A DNA stretch of 64,000 bases from Paenisporosarcina macmurdoensis (GCF_042658845.1 NZ_JBHSRI010000005.1:1-64000), one strand, 5' to 3'; counted from the first letter of the stretch, positions 7,790 through 16,375 are shown. Made by a program: numbers and translations. The notes: generated by a model from the letters alone, not told the origin.

Positions 7790-8743
7790 ATGACAAAAGG
7801 AAAGTCGCCAATCATGACCCAAATGGAGAAAGTTTATCGACATACAAGAGCCAATTCTTTCGGTACTCGTGCTAGGTATGAAAGCAGCTGCCGTAATTTC
7901 ATCGGGTTTATAGACGAGAAATTTAAGATGAAAAACTTGCGGAATTTACAAGATAAGCACGTGGTGGCATATATTCAGCACCGGCAATCAGAAGGAATCG
8001 CATCAAAAACGCTCAAGAATGACCTAGGGGCAATCCGTTACATGCATGACATGATTCCCAACGTCAAACATGAACTTTCCGACAATAAAGAACTAAAAGA
8101 TGCGTTTTCTATTGTGCTAGACAAGACACCAGCGGTAAAAGGCAATCGAGCATGGACAGAGCGTGAATATAACGATATGCAACAGTTTGTCCGGAACGTT
8201 GCTGCAGGGGATGGTAGGGGAGCAGAAACAGCAGCTGACGTGCGTGATATTACGCAGTTGGCAAAGACCATGGGATTAAGAGTGACGGAAGCCGTGGCGA
8301 TGAGTAGATCACAAGTAGAGCAAGCGTTGAGAACCGGGGTTTATCAGGTAAAGAGCGAAGCGAAAAATGGGAAATGGCGACAAGTTCCGTTATCGACTCA
8401 AGGACGACAGGTGATGAATAACAGGATTCTGGATCTTCCAAGAGGGGATCGGCTATTTATTCGCCCTGGTGAGAAGACACATGCAGCAGTGAATCGAGTC
8501 GAAAAGTTCCTGCAAAATAACCGTCTACCATTCGAAACGGTCGAAGGTCGAGAAAGTCGGATGTATCAAGGGGTATCTAATGCATTAACGTATCATGGGC
8601 TACGCTACAATTACGTCCAAGATCGGGTACGGCAAGAAATGGAGAAAGGCTATTCCAAGCTGCAAGCTGCAGCAATCGTCACCAAAGAGGTCGGTCATGA
8701 ACGAGTAGATGTCATTGATGTTTATTTGGGAGGGAAAAGTTGA
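7790..8743 (+). CDS. Tyrosine recombinase / integrase
   Basis: 317 residues from ATG 7790 (AGAAGGG about 9 bases upstream; an in-frame GTG at 7754 has no site). N-terminal SAM-like core-binding domain (HTRANSFGTRARYESSCRNF, then KMKNLRNLQDKHVVAYIQH). The catalytic domain keeps the full set: Arg164 in MGLRVTEA, Lys in KNGKWRQVPL, His269-x-x-Arg272 in YHGLRY, His303 in GHERVD and the nucleophile Tyr312 in DVYLGG. The short C-terminus and the long insert between Arg and His resemble the Phage_int_SAM_2 / Integrase_1 type used by integrative elements. The neighbouring inverted-repeat chain may hold its sites. No obvious att duplication was found. Confidence 0.88.
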   Translation: MTKGKSPIMTQMEKVYRHTRANSFGTRARYESSCRNFIGFIDEKFKMKNLRNLQDKHVVAYIQHRQSEGIASKTLKNDLGAIRYMHDMIPNVKHELSDNKELKDAFSIVLDKTPAVKGNRAWTEREYNDMQQFVRNVAAGDGRGAETAADVRDITQLAKTMGLRVTEAVAMSRSQVEQALRTGVYQVKSEAKNGKWRQVPLSTQGRQVMNNRILDLPRGDRLFIRPGEKTHAAVNRVEKFLQNNRLPFETVEGRESRMYQGVSNALTYHGLRYNYVQDRVRQEMEKGYSKLQAAAIVTKEVGHERVDVIDVYLGGKS

Positions 8744-8892
8744 TTTTAATTTCGAATAAAGAAGCACACCACTTCCTAATTGGTGTGTAATATCAACCAG
8801 GGCTGTATGGGCTATACACGCCAGACTAACAAAGTTGTTAAGTAATAATAAAGTTGTTTAAAAAACTCTGTAATATAGTCCCATTAAATCTA

Positions 8893-8921
8893 TTGAATTT
8901 TTAGAATAATGTAATTATAAT
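8893..8921 (+). promoter_or_regulatory. Sigma-A-type promoter of the small secreted protein gene
   Basis: TTGAAT (8893-8898), 17-bp spacer, TATAAT (8916-8921). Transcription would begin near 8928, leaving a leader of about 105 nt before the TTG start at 9035. Confidence 0.65.
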
Positions 8922-9034
8922 GTAAATATATTCAAAATATAGAAAACTGGACTATTTGAGGAAGAATTATATTAAATTTGGTGTTTGTAGATTTGAAAAA
9001 TACAAATTAACAAATTTAAATGGAGGAGATACTT

Positions 9035-9373
9035 TTGAAAAAACTAAAACAAGTAAGGAAATTATTAATCTCGTTATTGATTGCTACTACGTTATTGGTT
9101 GGGTTTTCTATGAGTGCTTCAGCTACATACTCTGTTATTCCAAATTCCCCATTCTCTAATGACGCGAGTATTGAAAGTTCTTCTCCAACCTCTGTGTACG
9201 TAACCGAGTCCAGATACTACAGTAAAAGTAGTTATCTAGTTCCACCAAGTACAGTTTTTGAGGAAAGAGAAATTAATGGTTTCGTCTACAATGGCACCTT
9301 AAATCGTTTTAGTTATGCTGATGCCGGAGATCAATGGTTAGCGACATATAAAGGGTATTTAAGAGCGCAGTAA
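9035..9373 (+). CDS. Small secreted protein with signal peptide
   Basis: TTG at 9035 follows GGAGGAG by seven bases and opens 112 residues. Lysine-rich start (KKLKQVRKLL), hydrophobic core (ISLLIATTLLVGFSMSA) and a signal peptidase site SASA-TYS at about residue 31. The mature part of about 80 residues has the pattern VPPSTVFEEREINGFVYNGT, a Pro-Pro-x-x-x-(x)n-G-x-x-Y-x-G-T-L unit found in various small secreted Bacillus proteins of unknown role. It is a single transcription unit: good promoter upstream, terminator downstream, then the ABC-transporter operon. A secreted peptide next to an ABC-2 exporter could be a bacteriocin-like factor, but no bacteriocin motif is visible. Confidence 0.75.
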   Translation: MKKLKQVRKLLISLLIATTLLVGFSMSASATYSVIPNSPFSNDASIESSSPTSVYVTESRYYSKSSYLVPPSTVFEEREINGFVYNGTLNRFSYADAGDQWLATYKGYLRAQ

Positions 9374-9430
9374 GAGGGAACGAATCGTCTTGAATTTTTC
9401 AAAACTACAACACATCTATATTGGTTATTT

Positions 9431-9463
9431 GATGCTTTGGGTAGACTCATCCAAAGCATCTTT
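9431..9463 (+). terminator. Terminator of the small secreted protein gene
   Basis: Perfect 10-bp stem GATGCTTTGG / CCAAAGCATC, 10-nt loop, followed by TTT. Confidence 0.65.
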
Positions 9464-9660
9464 CCTATATCTGAGGGCTTAAGTATAATCATCATTTCAT
9501 AGTATTAAATAACAGGTAGTCTAAAAAATTCTTCTATAAAAATAGTTACTAAAGCAGAAAATTTAAATATATGTCAAATTTTTGTTACCTTTCTGAAAGC
9601 ACATTGCCACAATGGCGACATATTCCAATTAAGTGATTTGTTACACAAGGGGGAAGAGAT

Positions 9661-10560
9661 GTGGGAGAGACATTAGAGAGACTCGTGTTGAATGGTTTGA
9701 CGAAAAAATACCGAAATCAGCTTGTATTGGACGGCATTGATTTAGAAATTGCGGAACCAGGAATCTTGGCGCTTGTTGGACCGAATGGGGTGGGGAAGAC
9801 GACGCTCTTGAACTGCATTACGAACCTCCTGCGTCCGGATGCTGGAAGCATCCGCATCATGGGAAAATCGAATCAAAATCCGAAGGTGTTCAAAGAGTTA
9901 GCGTATCTGCAGGACAATAGTGTCCTATTTGACTATCTGACTGGATATGACCATCTGAAATATATACGAGACGTACATAAGTTGCCGAAAAAAAGAATTC
10001 AAGAAGTGGCCAAGTATGTAGGGATGGAAAGCTATCTCAAAAAGAAGGTGGGTGACTATTCCTTAGGAATGAAACAGCACCTCCTTCTAGCGATTTCCAT
10101 CTTGCCTCAACCGAAAGTGATCTTGCTTGATGAACCGCTCAATGGACTTGATCCATCAAGTGCAATCTTGATGAGAAAAATACTCGGGGAGCTTGCAAAC
10201 GATGGGGCTACTATACTATTGTCTTCACATAATCTAGCTGAGGTGGACAAACTCACAAACAAGGTACTCTTCCTAAAGGATGGGAAGTTGACGCTGGTGG
10301 ATACATCTGAACACGAGCGGACCGTCTACCGTCTAAGGGTAGCTAACAGCGAACGCGCATTTGCGCTGATACAAGGATATGGGGAGAAAACATGGTCGGA
10401 TAAAAGTCTAATCCATGTAGAGACGAAATCGCATCATCTGGCTCCGATTTTGGCTTTGCTACATGAGGAAGGAATAACGGTCCTAGACATGGATAAAGTG
10501 ACGAGCGGTTCTGAAACTCTCTACGAAGAAATCTTCCATAAAGGTGAGGTTGACGTATGA
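9661..10560 (+). CDS. ABC transporter ATP-binding protein
   Basis: 299 residues from GTG 9661, with AAGGGGGAAGA just upstream. Walker A GPNGVGKTT (residues 40-48), Q-loop YLQDNS, signature YSLGMKQHL (a shortened LSxGMKQ as in ABC-2 exporters), Walker B VILLDEPLNGLDPSS (153-167) and the H-loop SSHNLAEVD. The C-terminal 80 residues after the nucleotide-binding domain are typical of NatA/BcrA-like subunits. Its stop overlaps the start of the first permease (ATGA). It energises an ABC-2 exporter with the next two proteins. The substrate is unknown; antibiotic or bacteriocin export or immunity is the usual role of such trios. Confidence 0.9.
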   Translation: MGETLERLVLNGLTKKYRNQLVLDGIDLEIAEPGILALVGPNGVGKTTLLNCITNLLRPDAGSIRIMGKSNQNPKVFKELAYLQDNSVLFDYLTGYDHLKYIRDVHKLPKKRIQEVAKYVGMESYLKKKVGDYSLGMKQHLLLAISILPQPKVILLDEPLNGLDPSSAILMRKILGELANDGATILLSSHNLAEVDKLTNKVLFLKDGKLTLVDTSEHERTVYRLRVANSERAFALIQGYGEKTWSDKSLIHVETKSHHLAPILALLHEEGITVLDMDKVTSGSETLYEEIFHKGEVDV

Positions 10561-11654
10561 ATCTGCTGTTGTTTGAGTTTAAGAAACTGTTCCGTTCAAA
10601 GTTGGTCCTCTATTTTCTTGTTTTCTCGTTGATTGCAGTCACCCTTCTATTTGTCCGCAACGTCTGGCAGCAAGAACGTGTCCAGGCGGAGAAGATTGAC
10701 TACTTCAGTAAGTTTGCACGAGATGTTTCGATGGAACTGCAAGGGAACCGAAAAGTGCTCGAAGACAATTCTTTACCTGCACTCGAGGAACAAGTGCGTG
10801 TCGGCAGTATGCTTTATTCACAATTAAATGAAGTGATCTTTGCAATCCAGTCTCAGCGGACGATGGACGAAGTAACGAAGGAGAATCTGCTCTACGAAAA
10901 GGCCAAAGAGTACAAGGTACTTGGTGGAACATTCCATCTGAGTGATGCAGAGATGGACCGAGTGACACGTCTTAATGACCAGCTGATTCGGGAAGGGTTG
11001 CCGAAGGAAGACCTCAAGCTAACAGTGCAGCCCCTGCTCTTTACTCAACTGGTCCTCTCCTATGCAATGACAGGATTTGGATTCCTAGCCCTTCTGCTCA
11101 TCCTTTTATCATCAGTGACAGGAGAATATGAAGAGAAGAATGTTCGACTCGTTTATACCTTGCCGTTTTCACGATCGCGATATATGCTCATCAAACTCGG
11201 CAGTTTCCTGGTCGTAGGGTTGGTGTGGTTGACAGTAGTCGCACTCTCTGCCTATGTCCTTGCGTCACAGTTCACAGAGGCTGTAGAGAACCAGTCAGCT
11301 TATCCTTTCGCTGAAGTGGAAGGGAACTGGATCCAGATTGTAGATGTGATCCCGAAAGGACTACTTCTAGGAGGAATGTCTCTCATTTTGGTACTGACAT
11401 TCGGCTGGTTCATCGCCTACACGTTTCGGTCTACGCTGCTCAGCTATTTGATTGCCATTCTGGTGGTGGCAGGAGGAGCTTTGCTCGTGATGAATGGAGG
11501 ATCATCCCCTTGGAATCCATTATCTGCCCTGCAGGTCCAACAGACCTTGCTTGAACAGTATTTAACACAATGGAGGATCTATCTCCTCCTTCTAGTTTCC
11601 ATCGCACTCCTAGTGGTTGGTACACTTTCTATCAATAGAAAGAGAGGTGTGTAA
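10557..11654 (+). CDS. ABC-2 type permease, first subunit
   Basis: 365 residues, starting inside the ATPase stop (ATGA overlap). One N-terminal membrane segment (LVLYFLVFSLIAVTLLFVR) is followed by an extracytoplasmic helical segment of about 130 residues. A cluster of five membrane segments then begins with LVLSYAMTGFGFLALLLILL and contains the coupling-helix motif YEEKNVRLVYTLPFSRSRYM, typical of ABC-2 permeases. The last segment ends LLLLVSIALLVVGTLSI. It would form a heterodimer with the next gene product. Confidence 0.85.
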   Translation: MNLLLFEFKKLFRSKLVLYFLVFSLIAVTLLFVRNVWQQERVQAEKIDYFSKFARDVSMELQGNRKVLEDNSLPALEEQVRVGSMLYSQLNEVIFAIQSQRTMDEVTKENLLYEKAKEYKVLGGTFHLSDAEMDRVTRLNDQLIREGLPKEDLKLTVQPLLFTQLVLSYAMTGFGFLALLLILLSSVTGEYEEKNVRLVYTLPFSRSRYMLIKLGSFLVVGLVWLTVVALSAYVLASQFTEAVENQSAYPFAEVEGNWIQIVDVIPKGLLLGGMSLILVLTFGWFIAYTFRSTLLSYLIAILVVAGGALLVMNGGSSPWNPLSALQVQQTLLEQYLTQWRIYLLLLVSIALLVVGTLSINRKRGV

Positions 11655-11655
11655 G

Positions 11656-12945
11656 ATGCACACATTTCAATTTGAAATGAAGAAAATCTGGAAACGGAAA
11701 GGCACGTGGATTGCCCTATTCATCTGTATCTTGGCCATCAGTGCCCTCTATTTGTTCAACAAAGAGGAGGCCAATAATCTAGAAGAGACGAATCAGAATC
11801 TGATCCAAAACCGTACCGACCAATTTAAGCAGTGGGCAGCCGAGGCAGAAATTGCTGCAGAAAAGGCAAAGCAAAAGGGAGACACAGCGACCGCTGAAGA
11901 ACAGGCAGCTACGGCGGAGCGTTTTTCAGCGAGTACAAAGAAGTATGAGGATTTGAAGATTGCCTATGACAGCGGTGACTGGAATTATGTCTATTTAGCG
12001 GATTTAGAGGGGTTACAACGGTTAGTAGAAAATCCAATGGAGGCAGAACTCAGCATCGAGGAACAGCGTGTCGACAACTTCACCCTGCGCGCATCTTATG
12101 AAGAGAAACAACAGCTCCTTGAAAAAGGACTGACACCGCCGACCCAAGATGTCTTATTATATAGTCTCCTACCCACTCTATATGATGAATTCACAGGGTA
12201 TTCTGCTGCAAGATGGGAACAGCTGACGGAACGGTATGGGACGTTAGGCTGGAATATCTTATATCAATTCACGCACTACTTTTTGATCCCGATTACAATC
12301 ATTCTCGGTGCCTTCATGTTCGGTAACAGCGTATCTAGTGAGAGCATGCGGAAAAATAGAGGTCTGCACTTTTTCCATGTACTCCCGGTCTCAAAGGGGC
12401 GGGTATTCATCGCAAAATATCTGGTCGGACTGATCCATACGATCCTTTTTACGGTTATTATCCTTTTGATTCCGCTTGGTCTCAGTCTAATGGACCGGGG
12501 CATCGGAAGTCTTGCATATCCAGTACTGGTCTATGATGGTCCAGATCCGAGGGCTTTTGGCAGCCGGACGCCTGTACCTAATGGGGACTACGACACGTTC
12601 CATTTCATTTCGCTCGGTGATTACTTTATACAGGCTCTATGGATGACACTCTTAATGGTATTCTTCATCTATACGGTCTATTTCTTCCTTTCATTATGGA
12701 TTCGGCATGCAGGGGCAACTCTCCTGGTCACGGTTTGCGTATTGTTCATCGGGGCAATGGTCGGCACATCCCCATGGAATCCATTCCAGTATCTAGATGT
12801 CCACCGTATTCTCACGCAGGAGAATCGTGTGCTCCTAGTGGACAACCGATACTCCGTCCAAAATGGACTACTAGCACTTGGTTTGACGGGTCTCTTTTTA
12901 TGGCTTTTGAGCTTTGGCAGATACCGTCAATTGAAAGTTAAATAA
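11656..12945 (+). CDS. ABC-2 type permease, second subunit
   Basis: 429 residues from ATG 11656, one base after the first permease stops, with GAGAGGTGTG as ribosome site. An upstream in-frame start at 11617 lies inside the preceding gene and is not preferred. Same plan as its partner: one N-terminal membrane segment (WIALFICILAISALYLF), a long Glu/Ala-rich coiled region (AEIAAEKAKQKGDTATAEEQ, about residues 55-95), then five membrane segments around ESMRKNRGLHFFHVLPVSKG, the coupling motif. The SPWNPFQYLDVHRIL segment matches SPWNPLSALQVQQTL in the partner, showing that the two permeases are paralogues. Confidence 0.85.
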   Translation: MHTFQFEMKKIWKRKGTWIALFICILAISALYLFNKEEANNLEETNQNLIQNRTDQFKQWAAEAEIAAEKAKQKGDTATAEEQAATAERFSASTKKYEDLKIAYDSGDWNYVYLADLEGLQRLVENPMEAELSIEEQRVDNFTLRASYEEKQQLLEKGLTPPTQDVLLYSLLPTLYDEFTGYSAARWEQLTERYGTLGWNILYQFTHYFLIPITIILGAFMFGNSVSSESMRKNRGLHFFHVLPVSKGRVFIAKYLVGLIHTILFTVIILLIPLGLSLMDRGIGSLAYPVLVYDGPDPRAFGSRTPVPNGDYDTFHFISLGDYFIQALWMTLLMVFFIYTVYFFLSLWIRHAGATLLVTVCVLFIGAMVGTSPWNPFQYLDVHRILTQENRVLLVDNRYSVQNGLLALGLTGLFLWLLSFGRYRQLKVK

Positions 12946-13008
12946 CATTCTGTAGTTTGATTGTGAAAAAAATCCACTAATATCGGGGTCCTTAGTTAAA
13001 GGAAATTG

Positions 13009-13036
13009 GCTGCCTTACAAGGCGGCTTTTTCTTTT
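13009..13036 (+). terminator. Terminator of the ABC exporter operon
   Basis: GCTGCC, loop TTACAA, GGCGGC, then TTTTTCTTTT. It forms the first block of a dispersed repeat A copy. Confidence 0.7.
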
Positions 13037-13110
13037 AACTAGTGAAGTTGAATACTTCCGCATCCGGGTGTTATGTCAACCCGGTGTGCATTCTCCGGGT
13101 TGATTTGTTC
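13037..13110. repeat. Dispersed repeat family A, copy 2
   Basis: GTTGAATACTTCCGCATCCG and GGTGTTATGTCAACCCGG correspond to blocks at 6690-6730 and 60725-60770. The CCGGGT / ACCCGG pair makes a small hairpin. Confidence 0.5.
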
Positions 13111-13307
13111 ATTCCAAAAAGACGGTTAAAGAAAGACGGTTTCTTTTCTTCAGTGGAGGCTGATTCTAAAAGTGCTTTTTCTTCTTGAATCGCTTTGATG
13201 GAAATTTTTATAAAACCCTAGCTAAACCCCTGTACCGTGTAGCGTTCTGTATTGAAATTAGTAAGGTGATCGTTCTACTAAGTGAAGTTAATCGCGTCAG
13301 AATCGCC

Positions 13308-13412
13308 CTACTTAAACCATTTGAACAAAAAATCCGTGTAAATACTGAAAATTAAAAATCCCCCCCAAAGAATAAATCCAATCGTTAAAGCTATATATTT
13401 TAATATTTTCAT
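13308..13412 (-). CDS. Very small single-span membrane protein (34 aa)
   Basis: ATG 13412 has AGGGTGA eight bases upstream. The peptide begins MKILKYIALTIGFILW and ends SIYTDFLFKWFK: a positively charged N-terminus, one hydrophobic span of about 20 residues and a Lys-capped end. No family recognised. It could be a small membrane regulator or a type I-toxin-like peptide; nothing else between 13110 and 13790 looks coding. Confidence 0.35.
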   Translation of the reverse strand: MKILKYIALTIGFILWGGFLIFSIYTDFLFKWFK

Positions 13413-13794
13413 TTCATAAATCACCCTCATTAGGGTTAGCCAAAGATGTACAATATATAGCTGGAAGTAAATAACTTTTAATAATTAGTCTGCTTTTACA
13501 TTAGCACCGTACGGTTACATTGAGAGCTTGTTCACCGATAGACCAAATGCCTATTCTAAGATATTCAATCGGGTACCCAAACTTAGTTTAGTATATGTTA
13601 TTGAACATAGATTTTTTAACGAGTTGTTGAACATTAATGAAAGAGTCCACCCTCAAAAAACACTGTAAAAATGAGGTGTCCATTAACACCTGGGTAATAT
13701 TCTTGCATTTTTTCAACTGAAAGAGGCTATAGCTAAAGACTATGTGATTAGATTATAACAAGTGGACAATGGAAAAGAATGAATATATACGATG

Positions 13795-13890
13795 CTAAGA
13801 AACAATGAAAGATAGCTAATTGAATTTTGGTCCTTGTAATCTTCTTTGATGTTCATCATAATGAGCAATTCCAGTGCAGACATGTTAAGG
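13795..13890 (-). pseudogene. 3' fragment of a paralogue of the gene at 15653-15991
   Basis: Read on the minus strand this gives NMSALELLIMMNIKED, matching QMSALEMLIILNGQKD near the C-terminus of the neighbouring gene, followed by a diverged tail ending in FLS. The upstream frame has stops, so only a scrap remains. Confidence 0.5.
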
Positions 13891-13941
13891 TTCATAAGAA
13901 GTTAATTTATTGAGAAGCAAGCCGTTGGAAAAATTAAAATC

Positions 13942-13970
13942 TGTACATATTTTTAAACTTGATGTATATT
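13942..13970 (+). promoter_or_regulatory. Candidate promoter of the abi leader RNA
   Basis: TGTACA (13942-13947), 17-bp spacer, TATATT (13965-13970). Four of six and five of six matches to the sigma-A consensus, with ideal spacing. Start expected near 13977, just before the hairpin. Confidence 0.45.
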
Positions 13971-13976
13971 ATAAAT

Positions 13977-14030
13977 AACAGAACCCACCACGCCTCTTAA
14001 CAATGCGGACCACGGTGGGTCGTTTTTTTT
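13977..14030 (+). ncRNA. AbiF-type leader RNA (terminator hairpin before the abi gene)
   Basis: ACCCACC (13983-13989) pairs with GGTGGGT (14014-14020), enclosing a small inner stem (CGC / GCG), and eight T follow at 14023-14030, right before the gene's AGGGGG ribosome site. Conserved short RNAs of this type (the abiF RNA motif) are known upstream of AbiF/Abi_2 genes, and AbiF has been described as a toxin paired with such a noncoding RNA. The hairpin is directly visible; assignment to that motif is by position and general shape. It would terminate most transcripts, producing an RNA of about 55 nt, with read-through giving the mRNA. Confidence 0.7.
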
Positions 14031-14043
14031 AGGGGGTATTCCT

Positions 14044-14910
14044 TTGGAACCAAGTCCTATAAAACATGCTAAAACATTCGAAGAACAACTTCTAATTCTT
14101 CAAGATAGAGGAATAATCGTCGATAATCCTCAAGAAGCCCTATCAGCATTACAAAAAGTTAATTATTATCGCTTAGTTGCTTACGGTCTTACATTGAAAG
14201 ATGGATCTAAAGAAGATGCATATCTTGAAGGAACTACTTTTAGTAAGCTAATTTCTATATATGAGTTTGATAAAAAATTGCGGCAGTTATTGTTAGGAGC
14301 ATTGGAAAGTATTGAAATCGCTTTCCGGGCACATATTTCTTACCATCACTCGCATGAATACGGAGCACTCGGATACCTAGACTCATCTAATTTCTCCAAT
14401 TCGGAATATCACGTGAAATTCTTGATCAATCTAGAGCGATTTTTAAAGGATAGTAAAACAGAATTATTCGTGACGCATCATCAAACTAAATATAGTGGAG
14501 TCTTTCCAGTTTGGGTAGCTATTGAAGTCCTTTCCTTTTCAACGTTATCGATGTTATTTAAAAACCTGAAAAATAAAGATAAATTATACATTTCTAAAAA
14601 ATATTATAATGTGCATTTTAAATATACACAGAGTTGGTTACATACCTTGACCACCATCAGAAATATTTGTGCTCATCACGGGAGGCTCTACGGAAAAAAA
14701 CTATCTATACAGCCTCAATTGTTTGATGAAATACGTGAAAAAGTAAGCAGTGATGAAGTATTTGTTGCTATAATTGTTTTGAGTAAACTATTAAGTAGAA
14801 GTGAACGATTAAACCTTTCGACCTCTTTAAAAGCACTTATTGATGAATATGATGAATTTATTGATATCTCACATTTGGGTTTTCCGGAGGATTGGGACAC
14901 CCTGTTATAA
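14044..14910 (+). CDS. Abi_2 / AbiF-like HEPN RNase, abortive infection protein
   Basis: 288 residues from TTG 14044, seven bases after AGGGGG. Hallmarks of the Abi_2 family (AbiD/AbiF): KTFEEQLLILQDRGIIVDN at the N-terminus, VNYYRLVAYGL, YEFDKKLRQLLLGALESIEI and the C-terminal HEPN active site RNICAHHGRLY (Arg206-x4-His211). A second R-x5-H, RAHISYH (95-101), sits in the first helical half. HEPN proteins of this family act as RNases upon phage infection and are relatives of Cas13. Gene and leader RNA form an isolated unit with its own promoter and a strong terminator. A HEPN toxin with RNA antitoxin is the favoured reading; no separate protein antitoxin is adjacent. Confidence 0.88.
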   Translation: MEPSPIKHAKTFEEQLLILQDRGIIVDNPQEALSALQKVNYYRLVAYGLTLKDGSKEDAYLEGTTFSKLISIYEFDKKLRQLLLGALESIEIAFRAHISYHHSHEYGALGYLDSSNFSNSEYHVKFLINLERFLKDSKTELFVTHHQTKYSGVFPVWVAIEVLSFSTLSMLFKNLKNKDKLYISKKYYNVHFKYTQSWLHTLTTIRNICAHHGRLYGKKLSIQPQLFDEIREKVSSDEVFVAIIVLSKLLSRSERLNLSTSLKALIDEYDEFIDISHLGFPEDWDTLL

Positions 14911-14920
14911 AAAAATTTTA

Positions 14921-14951
14921 GGGCTGTTCTCTTTACTGGGAACAGTCCTTT
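14921..14951 (+). terminator. Terminator of the abi gene
   Basis: 11-bp stem GGGCTGTTCTC / GGGAACAGTCC (two G-T pairs), 6-nt loop, then TTT CTT. Confidence 0.75.
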
Positions 14952-15205
14952 CTTGTAGAAAGCATTGTTTTGAAAGAAGCGATCTTTAGTGTAGAATCAT
15001 GGTGCGTCAAGTGTCTTAATAAAAAAGAAGGCTCTTGTTAGATAACTAATCACACAGTTAGCTCTTTCAATGCTATAACTATATTAACAATCACGTAATG
15101 GCGAGTAAATTTTGACTACTCTGATGAATATCAATACATAAAAAAGAGCATCTACTTTGACGCTCTCTTCAAACATCCTATTCTACTTGTAATAATTCTC
15201 TTCCA

Positions 15206-15553
15206 TTAGTAAGCCAAGTTTTTTAACTTTTGGTTTTCGGACTGTAGCTGTTCATAGTCTTGTTTTAGTCTTTCGTATGCTTGTGCCAACTCGTCATAAG
15301 ATGTCATGGCTTGTTGTAGATGACTGTGAACTTCATTGGGTTTGGATCGATTCAATTTTTGAATATTGTACTGTTTACGCAATGTTTTATTCCATCTGAA
15401 CCCACATGCTTGTCTTGTGCGGCCAAGGATTGTTTCGGCTTCTACAAAAGCTTGTAATTGTGTTTTCCCTTCACGCACAAAGGTTAAGACTGTGTCTGCC
15501 AGAATCTTATCATCTTCTACCGTCCAACTATCTTTTCTTTTCTTCTCGTCCAA
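15206..15553 (-). CDS. rsfA: RsfA-family prespore transcription regulator
   Basis: 115 residues from TTG 15553, four bases after GGGGGTGG. The first 60 residues hold a Myb/SANT-like helix-turn-helix: DSWTVEDDKILADTVLTFVR ... EAETILGRTRQACGFRWNK. The C-terminal half is a coiled coil (YDELAQAYERLKQDYEQLQS). This is the layout of RsfA/YlbO, which modulates sigma-F dependent gene expression in the forespore. An in-frame extension upstream to 15586 is not needed. A 3' remnant of a related gene lies at 31906-32040. In a spore former with extra ger genes nearby a sporulation role is plausible; targets are unknown. Confidence 0.8.
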   Translation of the reverse strand: MDEKKRKDSWTVEDDKILADTVLTFVREGKTQLQAFVEAETILGRTRQACGFRWNKTLRKQYNIQKLNRSKPNEVHSHLQQAMTSYDELAQAYERLKQDYEQLQSENQKLKNLAY

Positions 15554-15652
15554 GCTACCACCCCCGTTTTTACTTACTATATGCAATAGTAGAATTGAAC
15601 TTTCATAGTAATTGAGTGATGGTAAACCAACTAGTAGGGACCAAATATTACA

Positions 15653-15991
15653 CTAAGAGAGAAACCTTACTTCTGTTTCCCCAACATCCTTTTGACCGTT
15701 CAAAATGATAAGCATTTCCAGCGCAGACATTTGAGGTAGGTTTTCCAGGAAAGCTTGTGCATCCTCATAATTTAAAAAGGTAAACGCCTGTAATTCTTCT
15801 TTAAAAGCCCAGCCTTGATCTACAGTTTCTAACATAAATATTCTTATTATCGGTCGTTCTGAAGTCGGGTGCAAGTTTTCCCCGGCAATTGCGAGTCCAA
15901 TATCATTTGTAGGGTTGAATATCGTCGTAATGACCTCCATCTCATCCTCGAAATTCTTCGGCATAAATATGTTTACAGTTTCATTATTCAT
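15653..15991 (-). CDS. Conserved hypothetical protein
   Basis: 112 residues, ATG 15991 with GGAGGAA upstream. Acidic, with segments MPKNFEDEMEVITTIFNPTN, LETVDQGWAFKEELQAFTFL and MSALEMLIILNGQKD. No signal peptide or membrane span and no family that I recognise. It follows the gene at 16016-16375 by 24 bases on the same strand, so they probably form one operon. A decayed paralogous 3' fragment lies about 1.8 kb away at 13795-13890, indicating local duplication and loss. Confidence 0.6.
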   Translation of the reverse strand: MNNETVNIFMPKNFEDEMEVITTIFNPTNDIGLAIAGENLHPTSERPIIRIFMLETVDQGWAFKEELQAFTFLNYEDAQAFLENLPQMSALEMLIILNGQKDVGETEVRFLS

Positions 15992-16015
15992 CGTTTATAT
16001 TCCTCCCTTATCTGA

Positions 16016-16375
16016 TTATCTTTTGAAATCTATGTAATTTTGTTCAATGTACTGAAATGCTTTGTACTCAGGTGCTTTACTCGGTTTTTTTCTTGTGTGA
16101 CGCGTTTTATCTAAGTAGTGTGCTTTCATGCGCTTATGTAATTCATCTTGAGGTTTGCTTTTGAGCAAATCAGAAACGAATGTGTGATCTATCGTGTCAA
16201 GACCAAATTCATTATTAATGTTTGCAACGACTTTGACTATGCTTCCTGAATAGGCATACTCCTTTAAGATTTTTTGCTCTACTGATTTCACTTCATAGTT
16301 TTCTACCAGAAACACAAAATCTTGAAGTTCTTTAATTTCTTTTTTTGCTGCATCGACTGTCTTTAACATCTTCAT
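16016..16375 (-). CDS. Hypothetical helical basic protein
   Basis: 119 residues, ATG 16375 behind GAGAGGAT; a second in-frame ATG is two codons later. Largely helical: KTVDAAKKEIKELQDFVFLV, then a region SGSIVKVVANINNEFGLDTI that could be a helix-turn-helix (IDHTFVSDLLKSKPQDELHK), and a basic stretch HYLDKTRHTRKKPSKAPEYK. This suggests nucleic-acid binding, but no family is recognised. First gene of a two-gene operon with 15653-15991. Confidence 0.55.
   Translation of the reverse strand: MKMLKTVDAAKKEIKELQDFVFLVENYEVKSVEQKILKEYAYSGSIVKVVANINNEFGLDTIDHTFVSDLLKSKPQDELHKRMKAHYLDKTRHTRKKPSKAPEYKAFQYIEQNYIDFKR

Noticed and set aside
8956..9159. Plus-strand frame overlapping the secreted protein gene
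   Set aside because: The overlapping TTG-started gene has an ideal ribosome site, signal peptide and promoter; this frame has none.
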